DNA of 36,871 nucleotides from Stramenopiles sp. TOSAG23-3 (Eukaryota > Sar): positions 1 through 36,871 of the forward strand of contig LT642194.1 in assembly GCA_900128585.1 (NCBI GenBank), in the 5' to 3' direction. The notes below the pieces were generated by a model. It did not search any database. It saw only the letters and a program-made list of their open reading frames with translations, and was not told the DNA's origin. Each line of letters begins with the position of its first letter. The first letter of the stretch is position 1. Made by a program: the position numbers and the translations under genes. This document shows positions 28,556 through 36,712 of this stretch, piece after piece.

Positions 28556-29947
28556 TTACACTCGAATTAACGTTTGACTTGGCAAATGGTTTTCCAACAA
28601 ATGCATAATCTCTGGTTTGCTAGTTTGGTAGTAACGCATGGAATTTTCCTGGTTGCTTAAGCGAGGGTGTTGCAACAGTAATTTGACAACACCAGTGTGG
28701 CCATTCTTTGCAGCATAAAACAGCGGGGTTTTTCCGAAGTTGTCTCTACAATCCGCATCAAGTTTTTGATGTTTCATGAGCAATTTCACAATTGATTTCG
28801 AACCATTGCACGCCGTGTAAAACAGCGGAGTTTTCCCGCTGTTGTCTCTACAATTTACATCAAGTTTTCGGTCTTTCATGAGCAATTTCACGATTGATTT
28901 CGAACCATTGCACGCCGCGTAGTACAAGGCCGTGTGATTTGTAAATGACTTCAAGTTTACATCAATACCAGGGACTGATAGCAGCAATTTCACTATCTTC
29001 TTGTCTCCTTTGAAGCAGGCTTGGATCAACGGGGTCCGCTTTTGGCACCCGTCAAGGGCATTCACTTCAATACTTTTGTGGCATTTCAGCAGGTCTTTTA
29101 CTAAACGAGCATTTCCTTCGTCTACCGCACCCCATAGGTCATGTTTTACTAAACGAGCATTACCCACTACACCCGACTGGTCACGTGCGTACTCGTCCGT
29201 TCTAGACCCAGCCATTTTGCCTGAAAACACTAACATTTGTGTTGGCAAATGGTTTTCCAACAAATGCATAATCTCTGGTTTGCTAGTTTGGTAGTAACGC
29301 ATGAAATTTTCCTGGTTGCTTAAGCGAGGGTGTTGCAACAGTAATTTGACAACACTAGTGTGGCCATTCTTTGCAGCGTAAAACAGCGGGGTTTTTCCGA
29401 AGTTGTCTCTACAATCCACATCAAGTTTTTGGTGTTTCATGAGCAATTTCACGATTGACTTTGAACCATTGCACGCCGCGTAGTACAAGGCTGTGTAATT
29501 TCCGTTGACCTTACAGTTTACATCAATGCCGGGGACAGATAACAACAATTTCACAATCTCCGTGTGTCCTTTGAAGCAGGCTTGGATCAATGGGGTTCGA
29601 TTTTGGCGCCCTTTGGGGACATTGACCTTAAGACTTCTGTGACACTTTAGCAGCTCTCTCATTAAACGAACATTACCGCTGTCACACACACTCAACAGGT
29701 CACTTTTCCGTGTCAGCTTTCTGTAATAGTCCCTTCTAAATCCGATCATTTTGCTTGAAAACAAGTGTTTGTACGCCCGGCATGTATTCCGTAGGGCTGA
29801 AATGGTTTTTAAGTCCTCGCCAATATATGAGAAAACTTTTTTCATTGCCCACTCCAGCGCTATCCCCGATTTGTTCCAAACCTGGAAGAGGGAGTCATGG
29901 TCTATCTCTTTGTTTTCTTCAAAAGCGTCGTGGACGAAACTAGCCAT
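28556..29947 (-). CDS. Ankyrin-repeat protein with recent internal duplication
   Basis: A 463-residue protein. The N-terminal ~70 residues contain an F-box-like helix run (VFSYIGEDLKTISALRNTCRAYKHLFSSK, ~38-66), though this is only a resemblance. About nine ankyrin repeats follow in two blocks (~84-228 and ~265-450), each with TPLIQACFKG, TALYYAACNGSKSIVKLLM and TPLFYAAKNGHT motifs. Each block ends in the same NHLP-bearing tail (HLLENHLPTQ / HLLENHLPSQ). The blocks are near-identical at DNA level, so they arose by recent duplication; the second block has one extra 33-residue repeat. The coding DNA is more AT-rich than the older housekeeping genes here. Partner unknown; if the F-box is real it could be a ubiquitin-ligase adaptor. 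Confidence 0.9.
   Translation of the reverse strand: MASFVHDAFEENKEIDHDSLFQVWNKSGIALEWAMKKVFSYIGEDLKTISALRNTCRAYKHLFSSKMIGFRRDYYRKLTRKSDLLSVCDSGNVRLMRELLKCHRSLKVNVPKGRQNRTPLIQACFKGHTEIVKLLLSVPGIDVNCKVNGNYTALYYAACNGSKSIVKLLMKHQKLDVDCRDNFGKTPLFYAAKNGHTSVVKLLLQHPRLSNQENFMRYYQTSKPEIMHLLENHLPTQMLVFSGKMAGSRTDEYARDQSGVVGNARLVKHDLWGAVDEGNARLVKDLLKCHKSIEVNALDGCQKRTPLIQACFKGDKKIVKLLLSVPGIDVNLKSFTNHTALYYAACNGSKSIVKLLMKDRKLDVNCRDNSGKTPLFYTACNGSKSIVKLLMKHQKLDADCRDNFGKTPLFYAAKNGHTGVVKLLLQHPRLSNQENSMRYYQTSKPEIMHLLENHLPSQTLIRV
28581..28816. repeat. Duplicated block, copy A (pairs with 29244-29479)
   Basis: Aligned without gaps at an offset of 663 bases. By eye I count 9 differences in about 236 bases, all of them transitions. 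The block encodes ankyrin repeats and the shared NHLP tail. Confidence 0.85.
29244..29479. repeat. Duplicated block, copy B (pairs with 28581-28816)
   Basis: Mate of the copy at 28581; same reading frame and same protein segment in the N-terminal half of the ankyrin gene. Confidence 0.85.
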
Positions 29948-30683
29948 TGCAAGTGCTTGCTTCGATGTTACGTGTGGATGTATATCTCGATATTTGTTTG
30001 GTGATCGTTTCTCAAAAAAATCTAACAGTATAAGATTTTGTTATTCAGATATGTTATTGTTATTTCTCGTACAACTTCATGTCCTCGTAGAATTCTCACT
30101 TCTTGCGCCTTGCGCCGTGCGTGGTGGCACTGTCACTACTGTCTCTTCTTCTTTTGATGTTCTTCGTTCATCATGCGATAATAATACTATCTCTAGTAAG
30201 TACTAAATACTATTTCACATTTTCTTCTCGAAGAAGAAGGTTGTTGTCACTGAAATTATTCGAATCTGTGCTATGCCTATGTATTATTAATACTATAAAA
30301 AAAGAATGAAGAGTGAGTGAAAATTAATTTTATTAATATAGAAATAATATAGGAGCTATAATACGTGAACCTAATAAATTGTCGAGGATTGTACGAGTAG
30401 ATTATTCGACATACGAGGCGTCCTCGCGTAGTTATTGTAAGATATACTATACGAGAATATATAGAGGGGGAGGGGGGCAACATAACTTGAACTATACTTT
30501 TTTTTTAAACTCAACAACAACAAATAATGGTCCTAAACAAAAAACAAAGAATTTTTTTCTTTCTTAATTTGAATGTAAGAAAGACAATAATTGGTAAACC
30601 TTGCAAAGGATGCAAGAACAAGAAAATTAATGGAAAAGAGAAGAAGAACCTGTGTGGTTAAAAATTGCTCGTTGCTATAACTG
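29948..30683. other. Divergent spacer, ankyrin / double 2OG oxygenase
   Basis: Both promoters lie here. AT-rich with GAAGAAG and TATA-like runs; a G-rich stretch AGAGGGGGAGGGGGG at 30462-30476. No gene is supported, only short frames. Confidence 0.4.
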
Positions 30684-32102
30684 ATGAAGCGGCGACGCTC
30701 TGAGAGCCCAGGCGGTGGCGCGACACTGGCTTTGCCACGCAAGACAAAGTACCACTATTATGAAAAAGACAAGAATATTATTGCAAGTCTTCCTGGGTTT
30801 TGGTCTCCATCTTTGTGTGATAATTTTGTAACGTTGGCAGAAGAACATGGCTTTACGTCCGAAAAGACTAAGGAGTACACCCAAGCAACTATAGACATAG
30901 AAGTTGATAAAAGCCCGCCGTTGAAGGAGCTGTTGCTGAACCACAGCTTTGTTGAACGGGTGGCTCAGGCAATAGTCCGTGTGCACGGGTCGCAAATTAC
31001 TGCTTTTGACGACGTTTTTGTGGTGAAGTACGATGCGAAACGGCAAAAAGAGCTGCTAAGGCATTACGATTCCGGGGATGTGTCTTTTATTTTGGCCTTG
31101 TCGCGAAAGGATTATTACAAAGGAGGGGGGACAAATTTCGATGTGCTTGGAACGGAACCGGTTGAGTTGGCACAAGGCGAGTGCTTGGTCTTTAATTCGG
31201 GCATGTATCACGCTGGCCTTCCGATCTCAAGTGGGACAAGATATCTGCTTGTCGGTTTTTGCTTTACAAAAAGGGAAGCTTTGTTGAAACGTGGCAACCT
31301 AGACTTAAATTTTAATGCTGTGCGTGGTGGAAGTAGCAGTTTCGACTTGTGGCACATTCAAGATTTTTCGCGCCACGACCCAGAACGACTAACGTCCATT
31401 TCGCGAAAATTAGCAGAGTCTGGTACATCTCTGTGGGTGAATTGCCTGTCCCCAATTACAGAGGCGGAAGAGAAAGATTACTTGCAAGTGGTGAAATTTG
31501 CAAGACGTGTGTTCTGGTTTCATGCATCACGGTTCAATTTTAATTTGACCGAATCGTCCTGCTGCGAAGTCTGGGCACAAGATTTGTTGGATGGTCATGC
31601 TCCATCGAAGGCAGAGGCTGAATACATCCCGTGGCACTACGATAAAGATGAAGAAGCTTACAAGAAGAACAATCACCTTTTAATTCACCCTACCATAGCA
31701 ACAGTTACTTACTTGACATCAAACTACCATCACCCAACAGTTGTCTTTGGTGAAAAAGAAACGTTGATCAGCTTTCCCCGATGTGGGAATCATTTGGCTT
31801 TTGCAGGAAAGCTGTTGCACGGCGTGCCTGCCAAGGGAGTTTCGGCAAAGAAACAGAAAAAAAGGCGTACTACTCTACTCATAAATATATGGTTGCAGGC
31901 TCCACGGAACAAAGTCGCCTCGATGACGCACATTACGTCGAAGAAAAAAAGCTTGAAAAACGTATCGTTGGTCCCTGTGAAGGAAGCGATTGTCGAGCTG
32001 CCAACGGTCGAAGAGAAGGTGCCACCAGAAACTGTTCTTGCCCAGGTTGAAAACACTGTCTTTGCAGAAGCAAGTGAGAGCGGGTATATGATGGTGAAGT
32101 AA
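30684..32102 (+). CDS. Protein with two 2OG-Fe(II) oxygenase domains
   Basis: A 472-residue protein with two double-stranded beta-helix oxygenase domains, each with its own metal and 2-oxoglutarate ligands. Domain 1 (~30-200) has HYD (His127, Asp129), YHAG (His176) and Arg186 in GTRYLLVGF; its pattern is of the prolyl-4-hydroxylase/P4H type (DVFVVKYD..ELLRHYDSG..FILALS). Domain 2 (~260-410) has WHYDKDE (His318, Asp320), LLHGVPA (His379) and Arg395 in RRTTLLINIWL. Such enzymes use O2 and 2-oxoglutarate to hydroxylate protein or small-molecule substrates. The N-terminus is a short basic/Ser segment and the C-terminus is a ~60-residue Lys/Glu/Val tail, with no signal peptide or membrane helix, so cytosolic or nuclear. 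The first ATG opens the frame. It is flanked by two ankyrin-protein genes. Substrate unknown. Confidence 0.83.
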   Translation: MKRRRSESPGGGATLALPRKTKYHYYEKDKNIIASLPGFWSPSLCDNFVTLAEEHGFTSEKTKEYTQATIDIEVDKSPPLKELLLNHSFVERVAQAIVRVHGSQITAFDDVFVVKYDAKRQKELLRHYDSGDVSFILALSRKDYYKGGGTNFDVLGTEPVELAQGECLVFNSGMYHAGLPISSGTRYLLVGFCFTKREALLKRGNLDLNFNAVRGGSSSFDLWHIQDFSRHDPERLTSISRKLAESGTSLWVNCLSPITEAEEKDYLQVVKFARRVFWFHASRFNFNLTESSCCEVWAQDLLDGHAPSKAEAEYIPWHYDKDEEAYKKNNHLLIHPTIATVTYLTSNYHHPTVVFGEKETLISFPRCGNHLAFAGKLLHGVPAKGVSAKKQKKRRTTLLINIWLQAPRNKVASMTHITSKKKSLKNVSLVPVKEAIVELPTVEEKVPPETVLAQVENTVFAEASESGYMMVK

Positions 32103-32396
32103 ATTTTAACTCCGTGTGTGAAAATAAATGTTTTAAAAACAAATCTGTGAATGGTATGAGGAAGCTAAATTTAATTACTTCAATAACAGCCAATTTTCTT
32201 GTTTTTGATAATAACAAAAAAATAAAAAAACAAATTATTATATAATAAAAACAAGAAAAAAATTGGCTGCTATTTAGGTAATTAACAAATTATATGTAGT
32301 ATGCTAAAATAATACTGAACGAATGCTGTTATTTAGAACACTTCTTAGAAAATATCAATATAAACTATTTAAGAACTTGAACAATCTATCCTCTAC
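32103..32396. other. Convergent spacer containing a foldback repeat
   Basis: The 3' ends of the oxygenase and second ankyrin gene meet here. The main content is the 115-bp inverted-repeat element at 32171-32285; the rest is AT-rich. Confidence 0.5.
32171..32285. mobile_element. Foldback (MITE-like) element with ~35-bp inverted arms
   Basis: The left arm 32171-32206 is the reverse complement of the dispersed motif and the right arm 32247-32285 is a forward copy. They match over about 35 bases with one 3-base indel and a few mismatches, around a 40-base AT-rich loop. The outer ends read TTAATTAC and GTAATTAA, so a TTAA-type target site is possible but not distinguishable from the palindrome itself. 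A MITE, or a 3' hairpin shared by both genes, are the two readings. Confidence 0.55.
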
Positions 32397-33446
32397 TTAT
32401 TGTTGAGCGCCTCGCAAAATCTCTACATTTCTTTGAAACTCGTCTGCACCACCATCTTCTCCCCGATGTGATGATTCAAACAATTCCGAAGGGGTTTGGT
32501 TAGTTTTTTCATCGGAGACAGTCAAATACTCGGGGAAAGTTTTCACAATCCATTTAATCAAATGGTGGTTTCTAACATCATATATTGCGTAATACAGCAA
32601 CGTGCGATTGTTCGATCCTCTCCAGTTTTTAATCTTTTCTTTCAAACCTGTCTTTTCGTATAGGAATTGGACAATGTCCGAACTGGCACCAAACATGATG
32701 GCATTTACAATAGGGAGCCAACCGCCTTGAATTACGCTTAGCTGAGGATAGGAACCATCGACTTCTTCATCTTGTGAGGCCAGCAACGACTTGACGTGCT
32801 CTAATGTGGTCTTTCCCCACTTGTTGTGTCCGTCTACTCTCAATGAGGTCACCATCTCGGCGCAATTGGTACCATTGTTTAACTCTTCAGTATTTACATT
32901 CTGCTTCTCGAGATGATCACTATTATTCCTTTCTTTCGTTGCAACAACTTTCGTTTGCGAACTAGTGTAGTGTTCCACCGTGCTTGCCACGTCGGTAAGG
33001 TGGTGCTCAGACTCGAGACTATTGTAGTTTATGGCCAAATCTAGCGCCGAAATTCCATTGTCGTTGGTAACTGCAGCCCATTCAGGACTGATAGACAGCA
33101 AAAACGGGATATCCTCGTGTCGATTTTTCCAGGCTGCTATATGTAGCAAGGTGCTCCCGTCGTCCGACCGCCAATCTATAGTTCCTTTCAAGTTCGTTTT
33201 TGCCATATACTGGACAACGTTTAATTTTGCTCCATGAAAAATTGCATAATATATAGGTATCGTCTTGTATTTATGCAAATGTTTGTCTCCATGATCGACC
33301 TCGTTCAATATGTCGTGCCCAACAGCCATGGCATTTTCTACAAGCGTTTGTATGTGCTGCCTCGTTGTCGATTTCCAGTGGGCTGCGTCCGGCCACTGCT
33401 CGTTACTAACTTCCAGCATCTTTCTTACCAGCATTTTCTCGTCCAT
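32397..33446 (-). CDS. Ankyrin-repeat-like protein 2
   Basis: A 349-residue protein starting at the ATG of MDEKMLVRKMLEV; the frame runs 92 codons further upstream from a TTG, but that part is low-quality sequence and lacks ATG. Ankyrin-type pairs are seen at ~60-95 (IPIYYAIFHGAKLNVVQYMAKTNL), ~98-130 (DDGSTLLHIAAWKNRHEDIPFLLS), ~132-150 (NDNGISALDLAINYN) and again near ~245-315 (WLPIVNAIMFGASSDIVQFLY, NNRTLLYYAIYDVRNHHLIKWIV). A polar linker rich in Asn/Glu/Thr separates the two groups. It resembles the ankyrin gene on the other side of the oxygenase in fold but not in sequence. Partner unknown. Confidence 0.75.
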   Translation of the reverse strand: MDEKMLVRKMLEVSNEQWPDAAHWKSTTRQHIQTLVENAMAVGHDILNEVDHGDKHLHKYKTIPIYYAIFHGAKLNVVQYMAKTNLKGTIDWRSDDGSTLLHIAAWKNRHEDIPFLLSISPEWAAVTNDNGISALDLAINYNSLESEHHLTDVASTVEHYTSSQTKVVATKERNNSDHLEKQNVNTEELNNGTNCAEMVTSLRVDGHNKWGKTTLEHVKSLLASQDEEVDGSYPQLSVIQGGWLPIVNAIMFGASSDIVQFLYEKTGLKEKIKNWRGSNNRTLLYYAIYDVRNHHLIKWIVKTFPEYLTVSDEKTNQTPSELFESSHRGEDGGADEFQRNVEILRGAQQ

Positions 33447-34375
33447 TTTTTCCCACGCTAAATGAAAAACAAGATTTAAGGGAAAGGTTTTCTTTTCGAT
33501 GTGAAATGAACCGAAACCATTTTGATTCCGCTGTTTATTTTTTATACACCATTGAATATTCCTGTTAGCAATGCAGCGGATAAATGTGGCCGTGAACCCT
33601 GTTGATACATCGTCATTATTACTCCCTCTTCTCTGCACCAGGACACACCATTGGAAAAAGCATCCTTCTTCTTCTATTTTTTTATTAGTATTAATAAATA
33701 TATGCGAAAATGAGAAAACCAATGCTATTGGTATATATAATAATTAATTTGGACTCGTATATAATTTATTTGGACTCGTATATAATTTTAAGTTAATATT
33801 TTAGGAACTAATTACTCCTCCTTCCTCCTCATTGTATTCTTATAATTTAATAAATAATAGACTTATTACTCGTATACATCGATCATAGCTAAAAAAATGC
33901 AATAATGCGAAAAAGAAAAAAAATTTAAACCAACACAACACACTCCATGATTCCATTGATTGGATTGATGCATCTTCTCACATATGAATTTCTAAAAATA
34001 ATTTTTTGTATTTAAAATTGTTTTTTTGTTGTTATATATACCTCGTACTTGTTATAATAGTATGGATCCGTTATTAAAAATATTTAATTTATAATAAAAG
34101 GATTATAAATCATCGTCGTATGTGTACGTGTACACATATAAAGTATAGATACCAATATAAAAAAGAGAAGTAGTATTAATGCATAGTGCGGGAATTAGAA
34201 TCATTATCCTACCCTCTCTCTAAAACGTTAACAATCCCTCGCGCAAGATCTTGTTGAAGCTCAAAGTTTGTGGGAAAAAATTGCATCGATTGAAAGTGCT
34301 GCCAGAGTTGCGTCTCAACTGAGGTACAGTGGTTTTTCGCTCGCTTCATTGTACGAGAACAGACGCTGCGGGACC
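33447..34375. other. Divergent spacer before the CNB gene
   Basis: AT-rich, with a perfect 21-bp tandem duplication at 33747-33788 and TATATA/homopolymer runs. From about 34232 an open frame without ATG continues into the next gene; see that entry. Confidence 0.5.
33747..33788. repeat. Perfect 21-bp tandem duplication
   Basis: Two adjacent copies of ATTTGGACTCG-TATATAATTT, identical by eye, in the spacer upstream of the second ankyrin gene. Confidence 0.85.
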
Positions 34376-36712
34376 ATGCAGTTCGATCGGCGCATGGCCA
34401 AGCTGTTCACGGCCCTTACAAGATCCAGTATAAAACGCACAAAGAAAGACATTAGACTTATAGACGCATGCTTGTCCAAGCACCTACAGAAAGCTTTGAA
34501 CCAAGTAAAAATGGGAACGTTTAACGAGCATACAATTAGATTGATCTGTCAAAAGATCAAAGTCATGCAGCATGGCGTAATTGCCCGAGAAAATCGTCAG
34601 AGCGGGATTGGTGCTGTTGGCCCTTTATACAGCTGCAAGGGTGAGGCAAGTGCCGTGTACATAGTTCTTCAGGGCGAAGTATGCATACGAAACCACCTAG
34701 TGGACTCCAAATTGGAAGACATGATAAACCACGATTACCAGAGTGCCATATTCCACACAAACCAGAGCATGATGCATGTACAAAACTTCTTGCATGAATT
34801 TCTGGAAATCTACAAAACTCACCTGAAGCGTCTGCAAGGGCTCCCTGGTGCAGATAAAAATGACTGTACTGTGGGGACAAACGTTGTGGAGGAAGTAAGG
34901 AGTCAGTTCGAAAAGCTGCAAGTAGCGCTGTCCCATGCAAAGACTGTTATGAGCAAATGGGTAGACGGTTGCCTGAAAGTTTTGGAGACCAAAAAAGCAC
35001 GGCTCCCGTTGCGATCGGCCAAAGGGGCCGAACGTGTATTTGACGAAGGTATGGCCATTTTAAACACTTTAGACTCCCTGGCGACAAACATGCTAAATTT
35101 TCGAGCATTGCAGAAACGAGTCCGCCAAACGCTGTCAATAGTCGACCAAAAGGCTCCTAGTGCAAAGCACCCCGAAGAAAAGCTTTGGGAATTGTACGTC
35201 CATTTTCACTGCATCGAGGAGCTTTTCTTTCAATTCTTGCTGCTGTTCTGCCCGGAAGAAAGGCGTGCTGAGCTGTTCTCGTGGGAGTACTGCAGTGATA
35301 GAATGGAGAGTTTGCCGTCTCCCGTCCTTGCAAAGTGCTTGTGGGCAGAGTCTGTGTCCCGGCACCATGGCGTAAAGATTAAGTCCATACGGGCGTGGGA
35401 GGGTATGGACACACTCGGAGAGGAAACCTTTCAGTCCAAGTCTCCTAAATACAAACAAACTGCCGTTTGTACGGGTTCTAAAAGGGCATCTTTTGCAGTT
35501 ATTTTTCGAAAAGACATTTTGCCGATTTTGCAGGAGGGCTTTAAGCAGGAAATGGTCGACAAGACTGTATTTTTCCGAGGGCTATCGGCGTTCAGCAACT
35601 GGAGCACCGGGAAGGCAGTCGACATGATCTACAAAATGGAAACGGAAACGTTTAAGAAAGGGGCGAAGCTAATCTCGCGCGGGACAAAAGCAAAGTACGT
35701 CTATTTGGTCTACGAAGGCTGGGTCTCTGTCATTACTCCTTCCTCGGAGCCGAAAGACACGAAACGAACCCTTTTCGGCATCGACCCAAACGATGGCTAC
35801 GCTGGTAAGCATATGTGCGATGCAGGGCCCGGATCGATCGTAGGGGAGGCAGCAGTTCTCAGGGGGACAAAAACCCACGGGATGACGGAGATCATTGCCA
35901 AATCGGACGGGGTGACCACGCTGAAGCTAAACCGTGGACACTTCGAAGATTTTGTGTTGACTTCCAGTAGCACGCTGGCCTCCTTGCAGGAAATGCGACG
36001 AGCAAGAATAGAATCCAGAAGGAAGTGGCGGAGCCGACACTCGGAACTAGACAGTAAATACAATTTCAATCTTCCAATGGTGCAAAGTGTCTTTACCAGT
36101 CTGTACTCGATCAAAGATCATGTTGAGAGGGCAGAAATTGTGCATGGCCGACAAAAGTACGTCGATGAGAAGAACAGAAGCAAGAAGAATCAATACATTC
36201 CTGAGCTTGATGATCCCCACCCTTTGCGAATGAGAATGCGGAAAGAGGAGGTTATTGAAGACAGCGACCTAGACGATGAGGCAATGACAAAAAGTGCGCG
36301 TGCCCTGTTGGGATCGGAGCAGGACATACTGCTGGCGCTGAAAGAAGGCATGAAGGTCGAAGAACAGAACAAGAAAGCAGAGAAAGTGTCCAAAAGGCCA
36401 ACCCTGAATATTCGAAGAACAACGAAACGGAGAAACGTCCACATGAGGGCCGACAACGTTATTGGGGAAGACAACATTGAAGTCAGACTACCGAGGATCG
36501 AACTGCTGCGTAAAATGAGGATGGCGCTGCTTGAAACTGATGGGATGGGCACCCCACAGACCGTTGAGAAGGATGCTGGTGACAGTATCAATACGGATAT
36601 AAACATGAAGGGGCCAATGCTGAAAGCCCTGAATTCCCCAAAAGAAAAACGAGCTCCGAGAGGAGGGCGCATCAGCACACCGGGTCAGAGGGTTCGGCCA
36701 ACCTTGGCCTAA
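34376..36712 (+). CDS. Tandem cyclic-nucleotide-binding-domain protein with split first domain
   Basis: A 778-residue protein from the first ATG (34376). The N-half of CNB domain A lies at ~60-110 (HGVIARENRQSGIG.VGPLYSCKGEASAVYIVLQGEVCIRNH). Its phosphate-binding half appears only at ~341-386 (EGMDTLGEETFQSKSPKYKQTAVC.. then AVIFRKDILPIL), with a ~230-residue helical stretch between. CNB domain B is contiguous (~398-530: FFRGLSAFSNWS, FKKGAKLISRGTKAKYVYLVYEGWVSV, GPGSIVGEAAVLRG). Both cassettes keep GE but neither has the usual cAMP/cGMP-binding Arg, so nucleotide binding may be lost or altered. The rest is a charged, Arg-rich helical tail. The frame is open upstream to about 34232 with protein-like sequence (VASQLRYSGFSLASLYENRRCGT) but no ATG, so an upstream exon or other start is possible. 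Role unknown; ciliary or signalling scaffold are possibilities. Confidence 0.8.
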   Translation: MQFDRRMAKLFTALTRSSIKRTKKDIRLIDACLSKHLQKALNQVKMGTFNEHTIRLICQKIKVMQHGVIARENRQSGIGAVGPLYSCKGEASAVYIVLQGEVCIRNHLVDSKLEDMINHDYQSAIFHTNQSMMHVQNFLHEFLEIYKTHLKRLQGLPGADKNDCTVGTNVVEEVRSQFEKLQVALSHAKTVMSKWVDGCLKVLETKKARLPLRSAKGAERVFDEGMAILNTLDSLATNMLNFRALQKRVRQTLSIVDQKAPSAKHPEEKLWELYVHFHCIEELFFQFLLLFCPEERRAELFSWEYCSDRMESLPSPVLAKCLWAESVSRHHGVKIKSIRAWEGMDTLGEETFQSKSPKYKQTAVCTGSKRASFAVIFRKDILPILQEGFKQEMVDKTVFFRGLSAFSNWSTGKAVDMIYKMETETFKKGAKLISRGTKAKYVYLVYEGWVSVITPSSEPKDTKRTLFGIDPNDGYAGKHMCDAGPGSIVGEAAVLRGTKTHGMTEIIAKSDGVTTLKLNRGHFEDFVLTSSSTLASLQEMRRARIESRRKWRSRHSELDSKYNFNLPMVQSVFTSLYSIKDHVERAEIVHGRQKYVDEKNRSKKNQYIPELDDPHPLRMRMRKEEVIEDSDLDDEAMTKSARALLGSEQDILLALKEGMKVEEQNKKAEKVSKRPTLNIRRTTKRRNVHMRADNVIGEDNIEVRLPRIELLRKMRMALLETDGMGTPQTVEKDAGDSINTDINMKGPMLKALNSPKEKRAPRGGRISTPGQRVRPTLA

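Noticed and set aside
36190-36678. 162-residue antisense frame at the CNB gene end
   Set aside because: Complement of the Lys/Arg/Glu-rich tail; Ser/Phe/Leu composition is a shadow effect.
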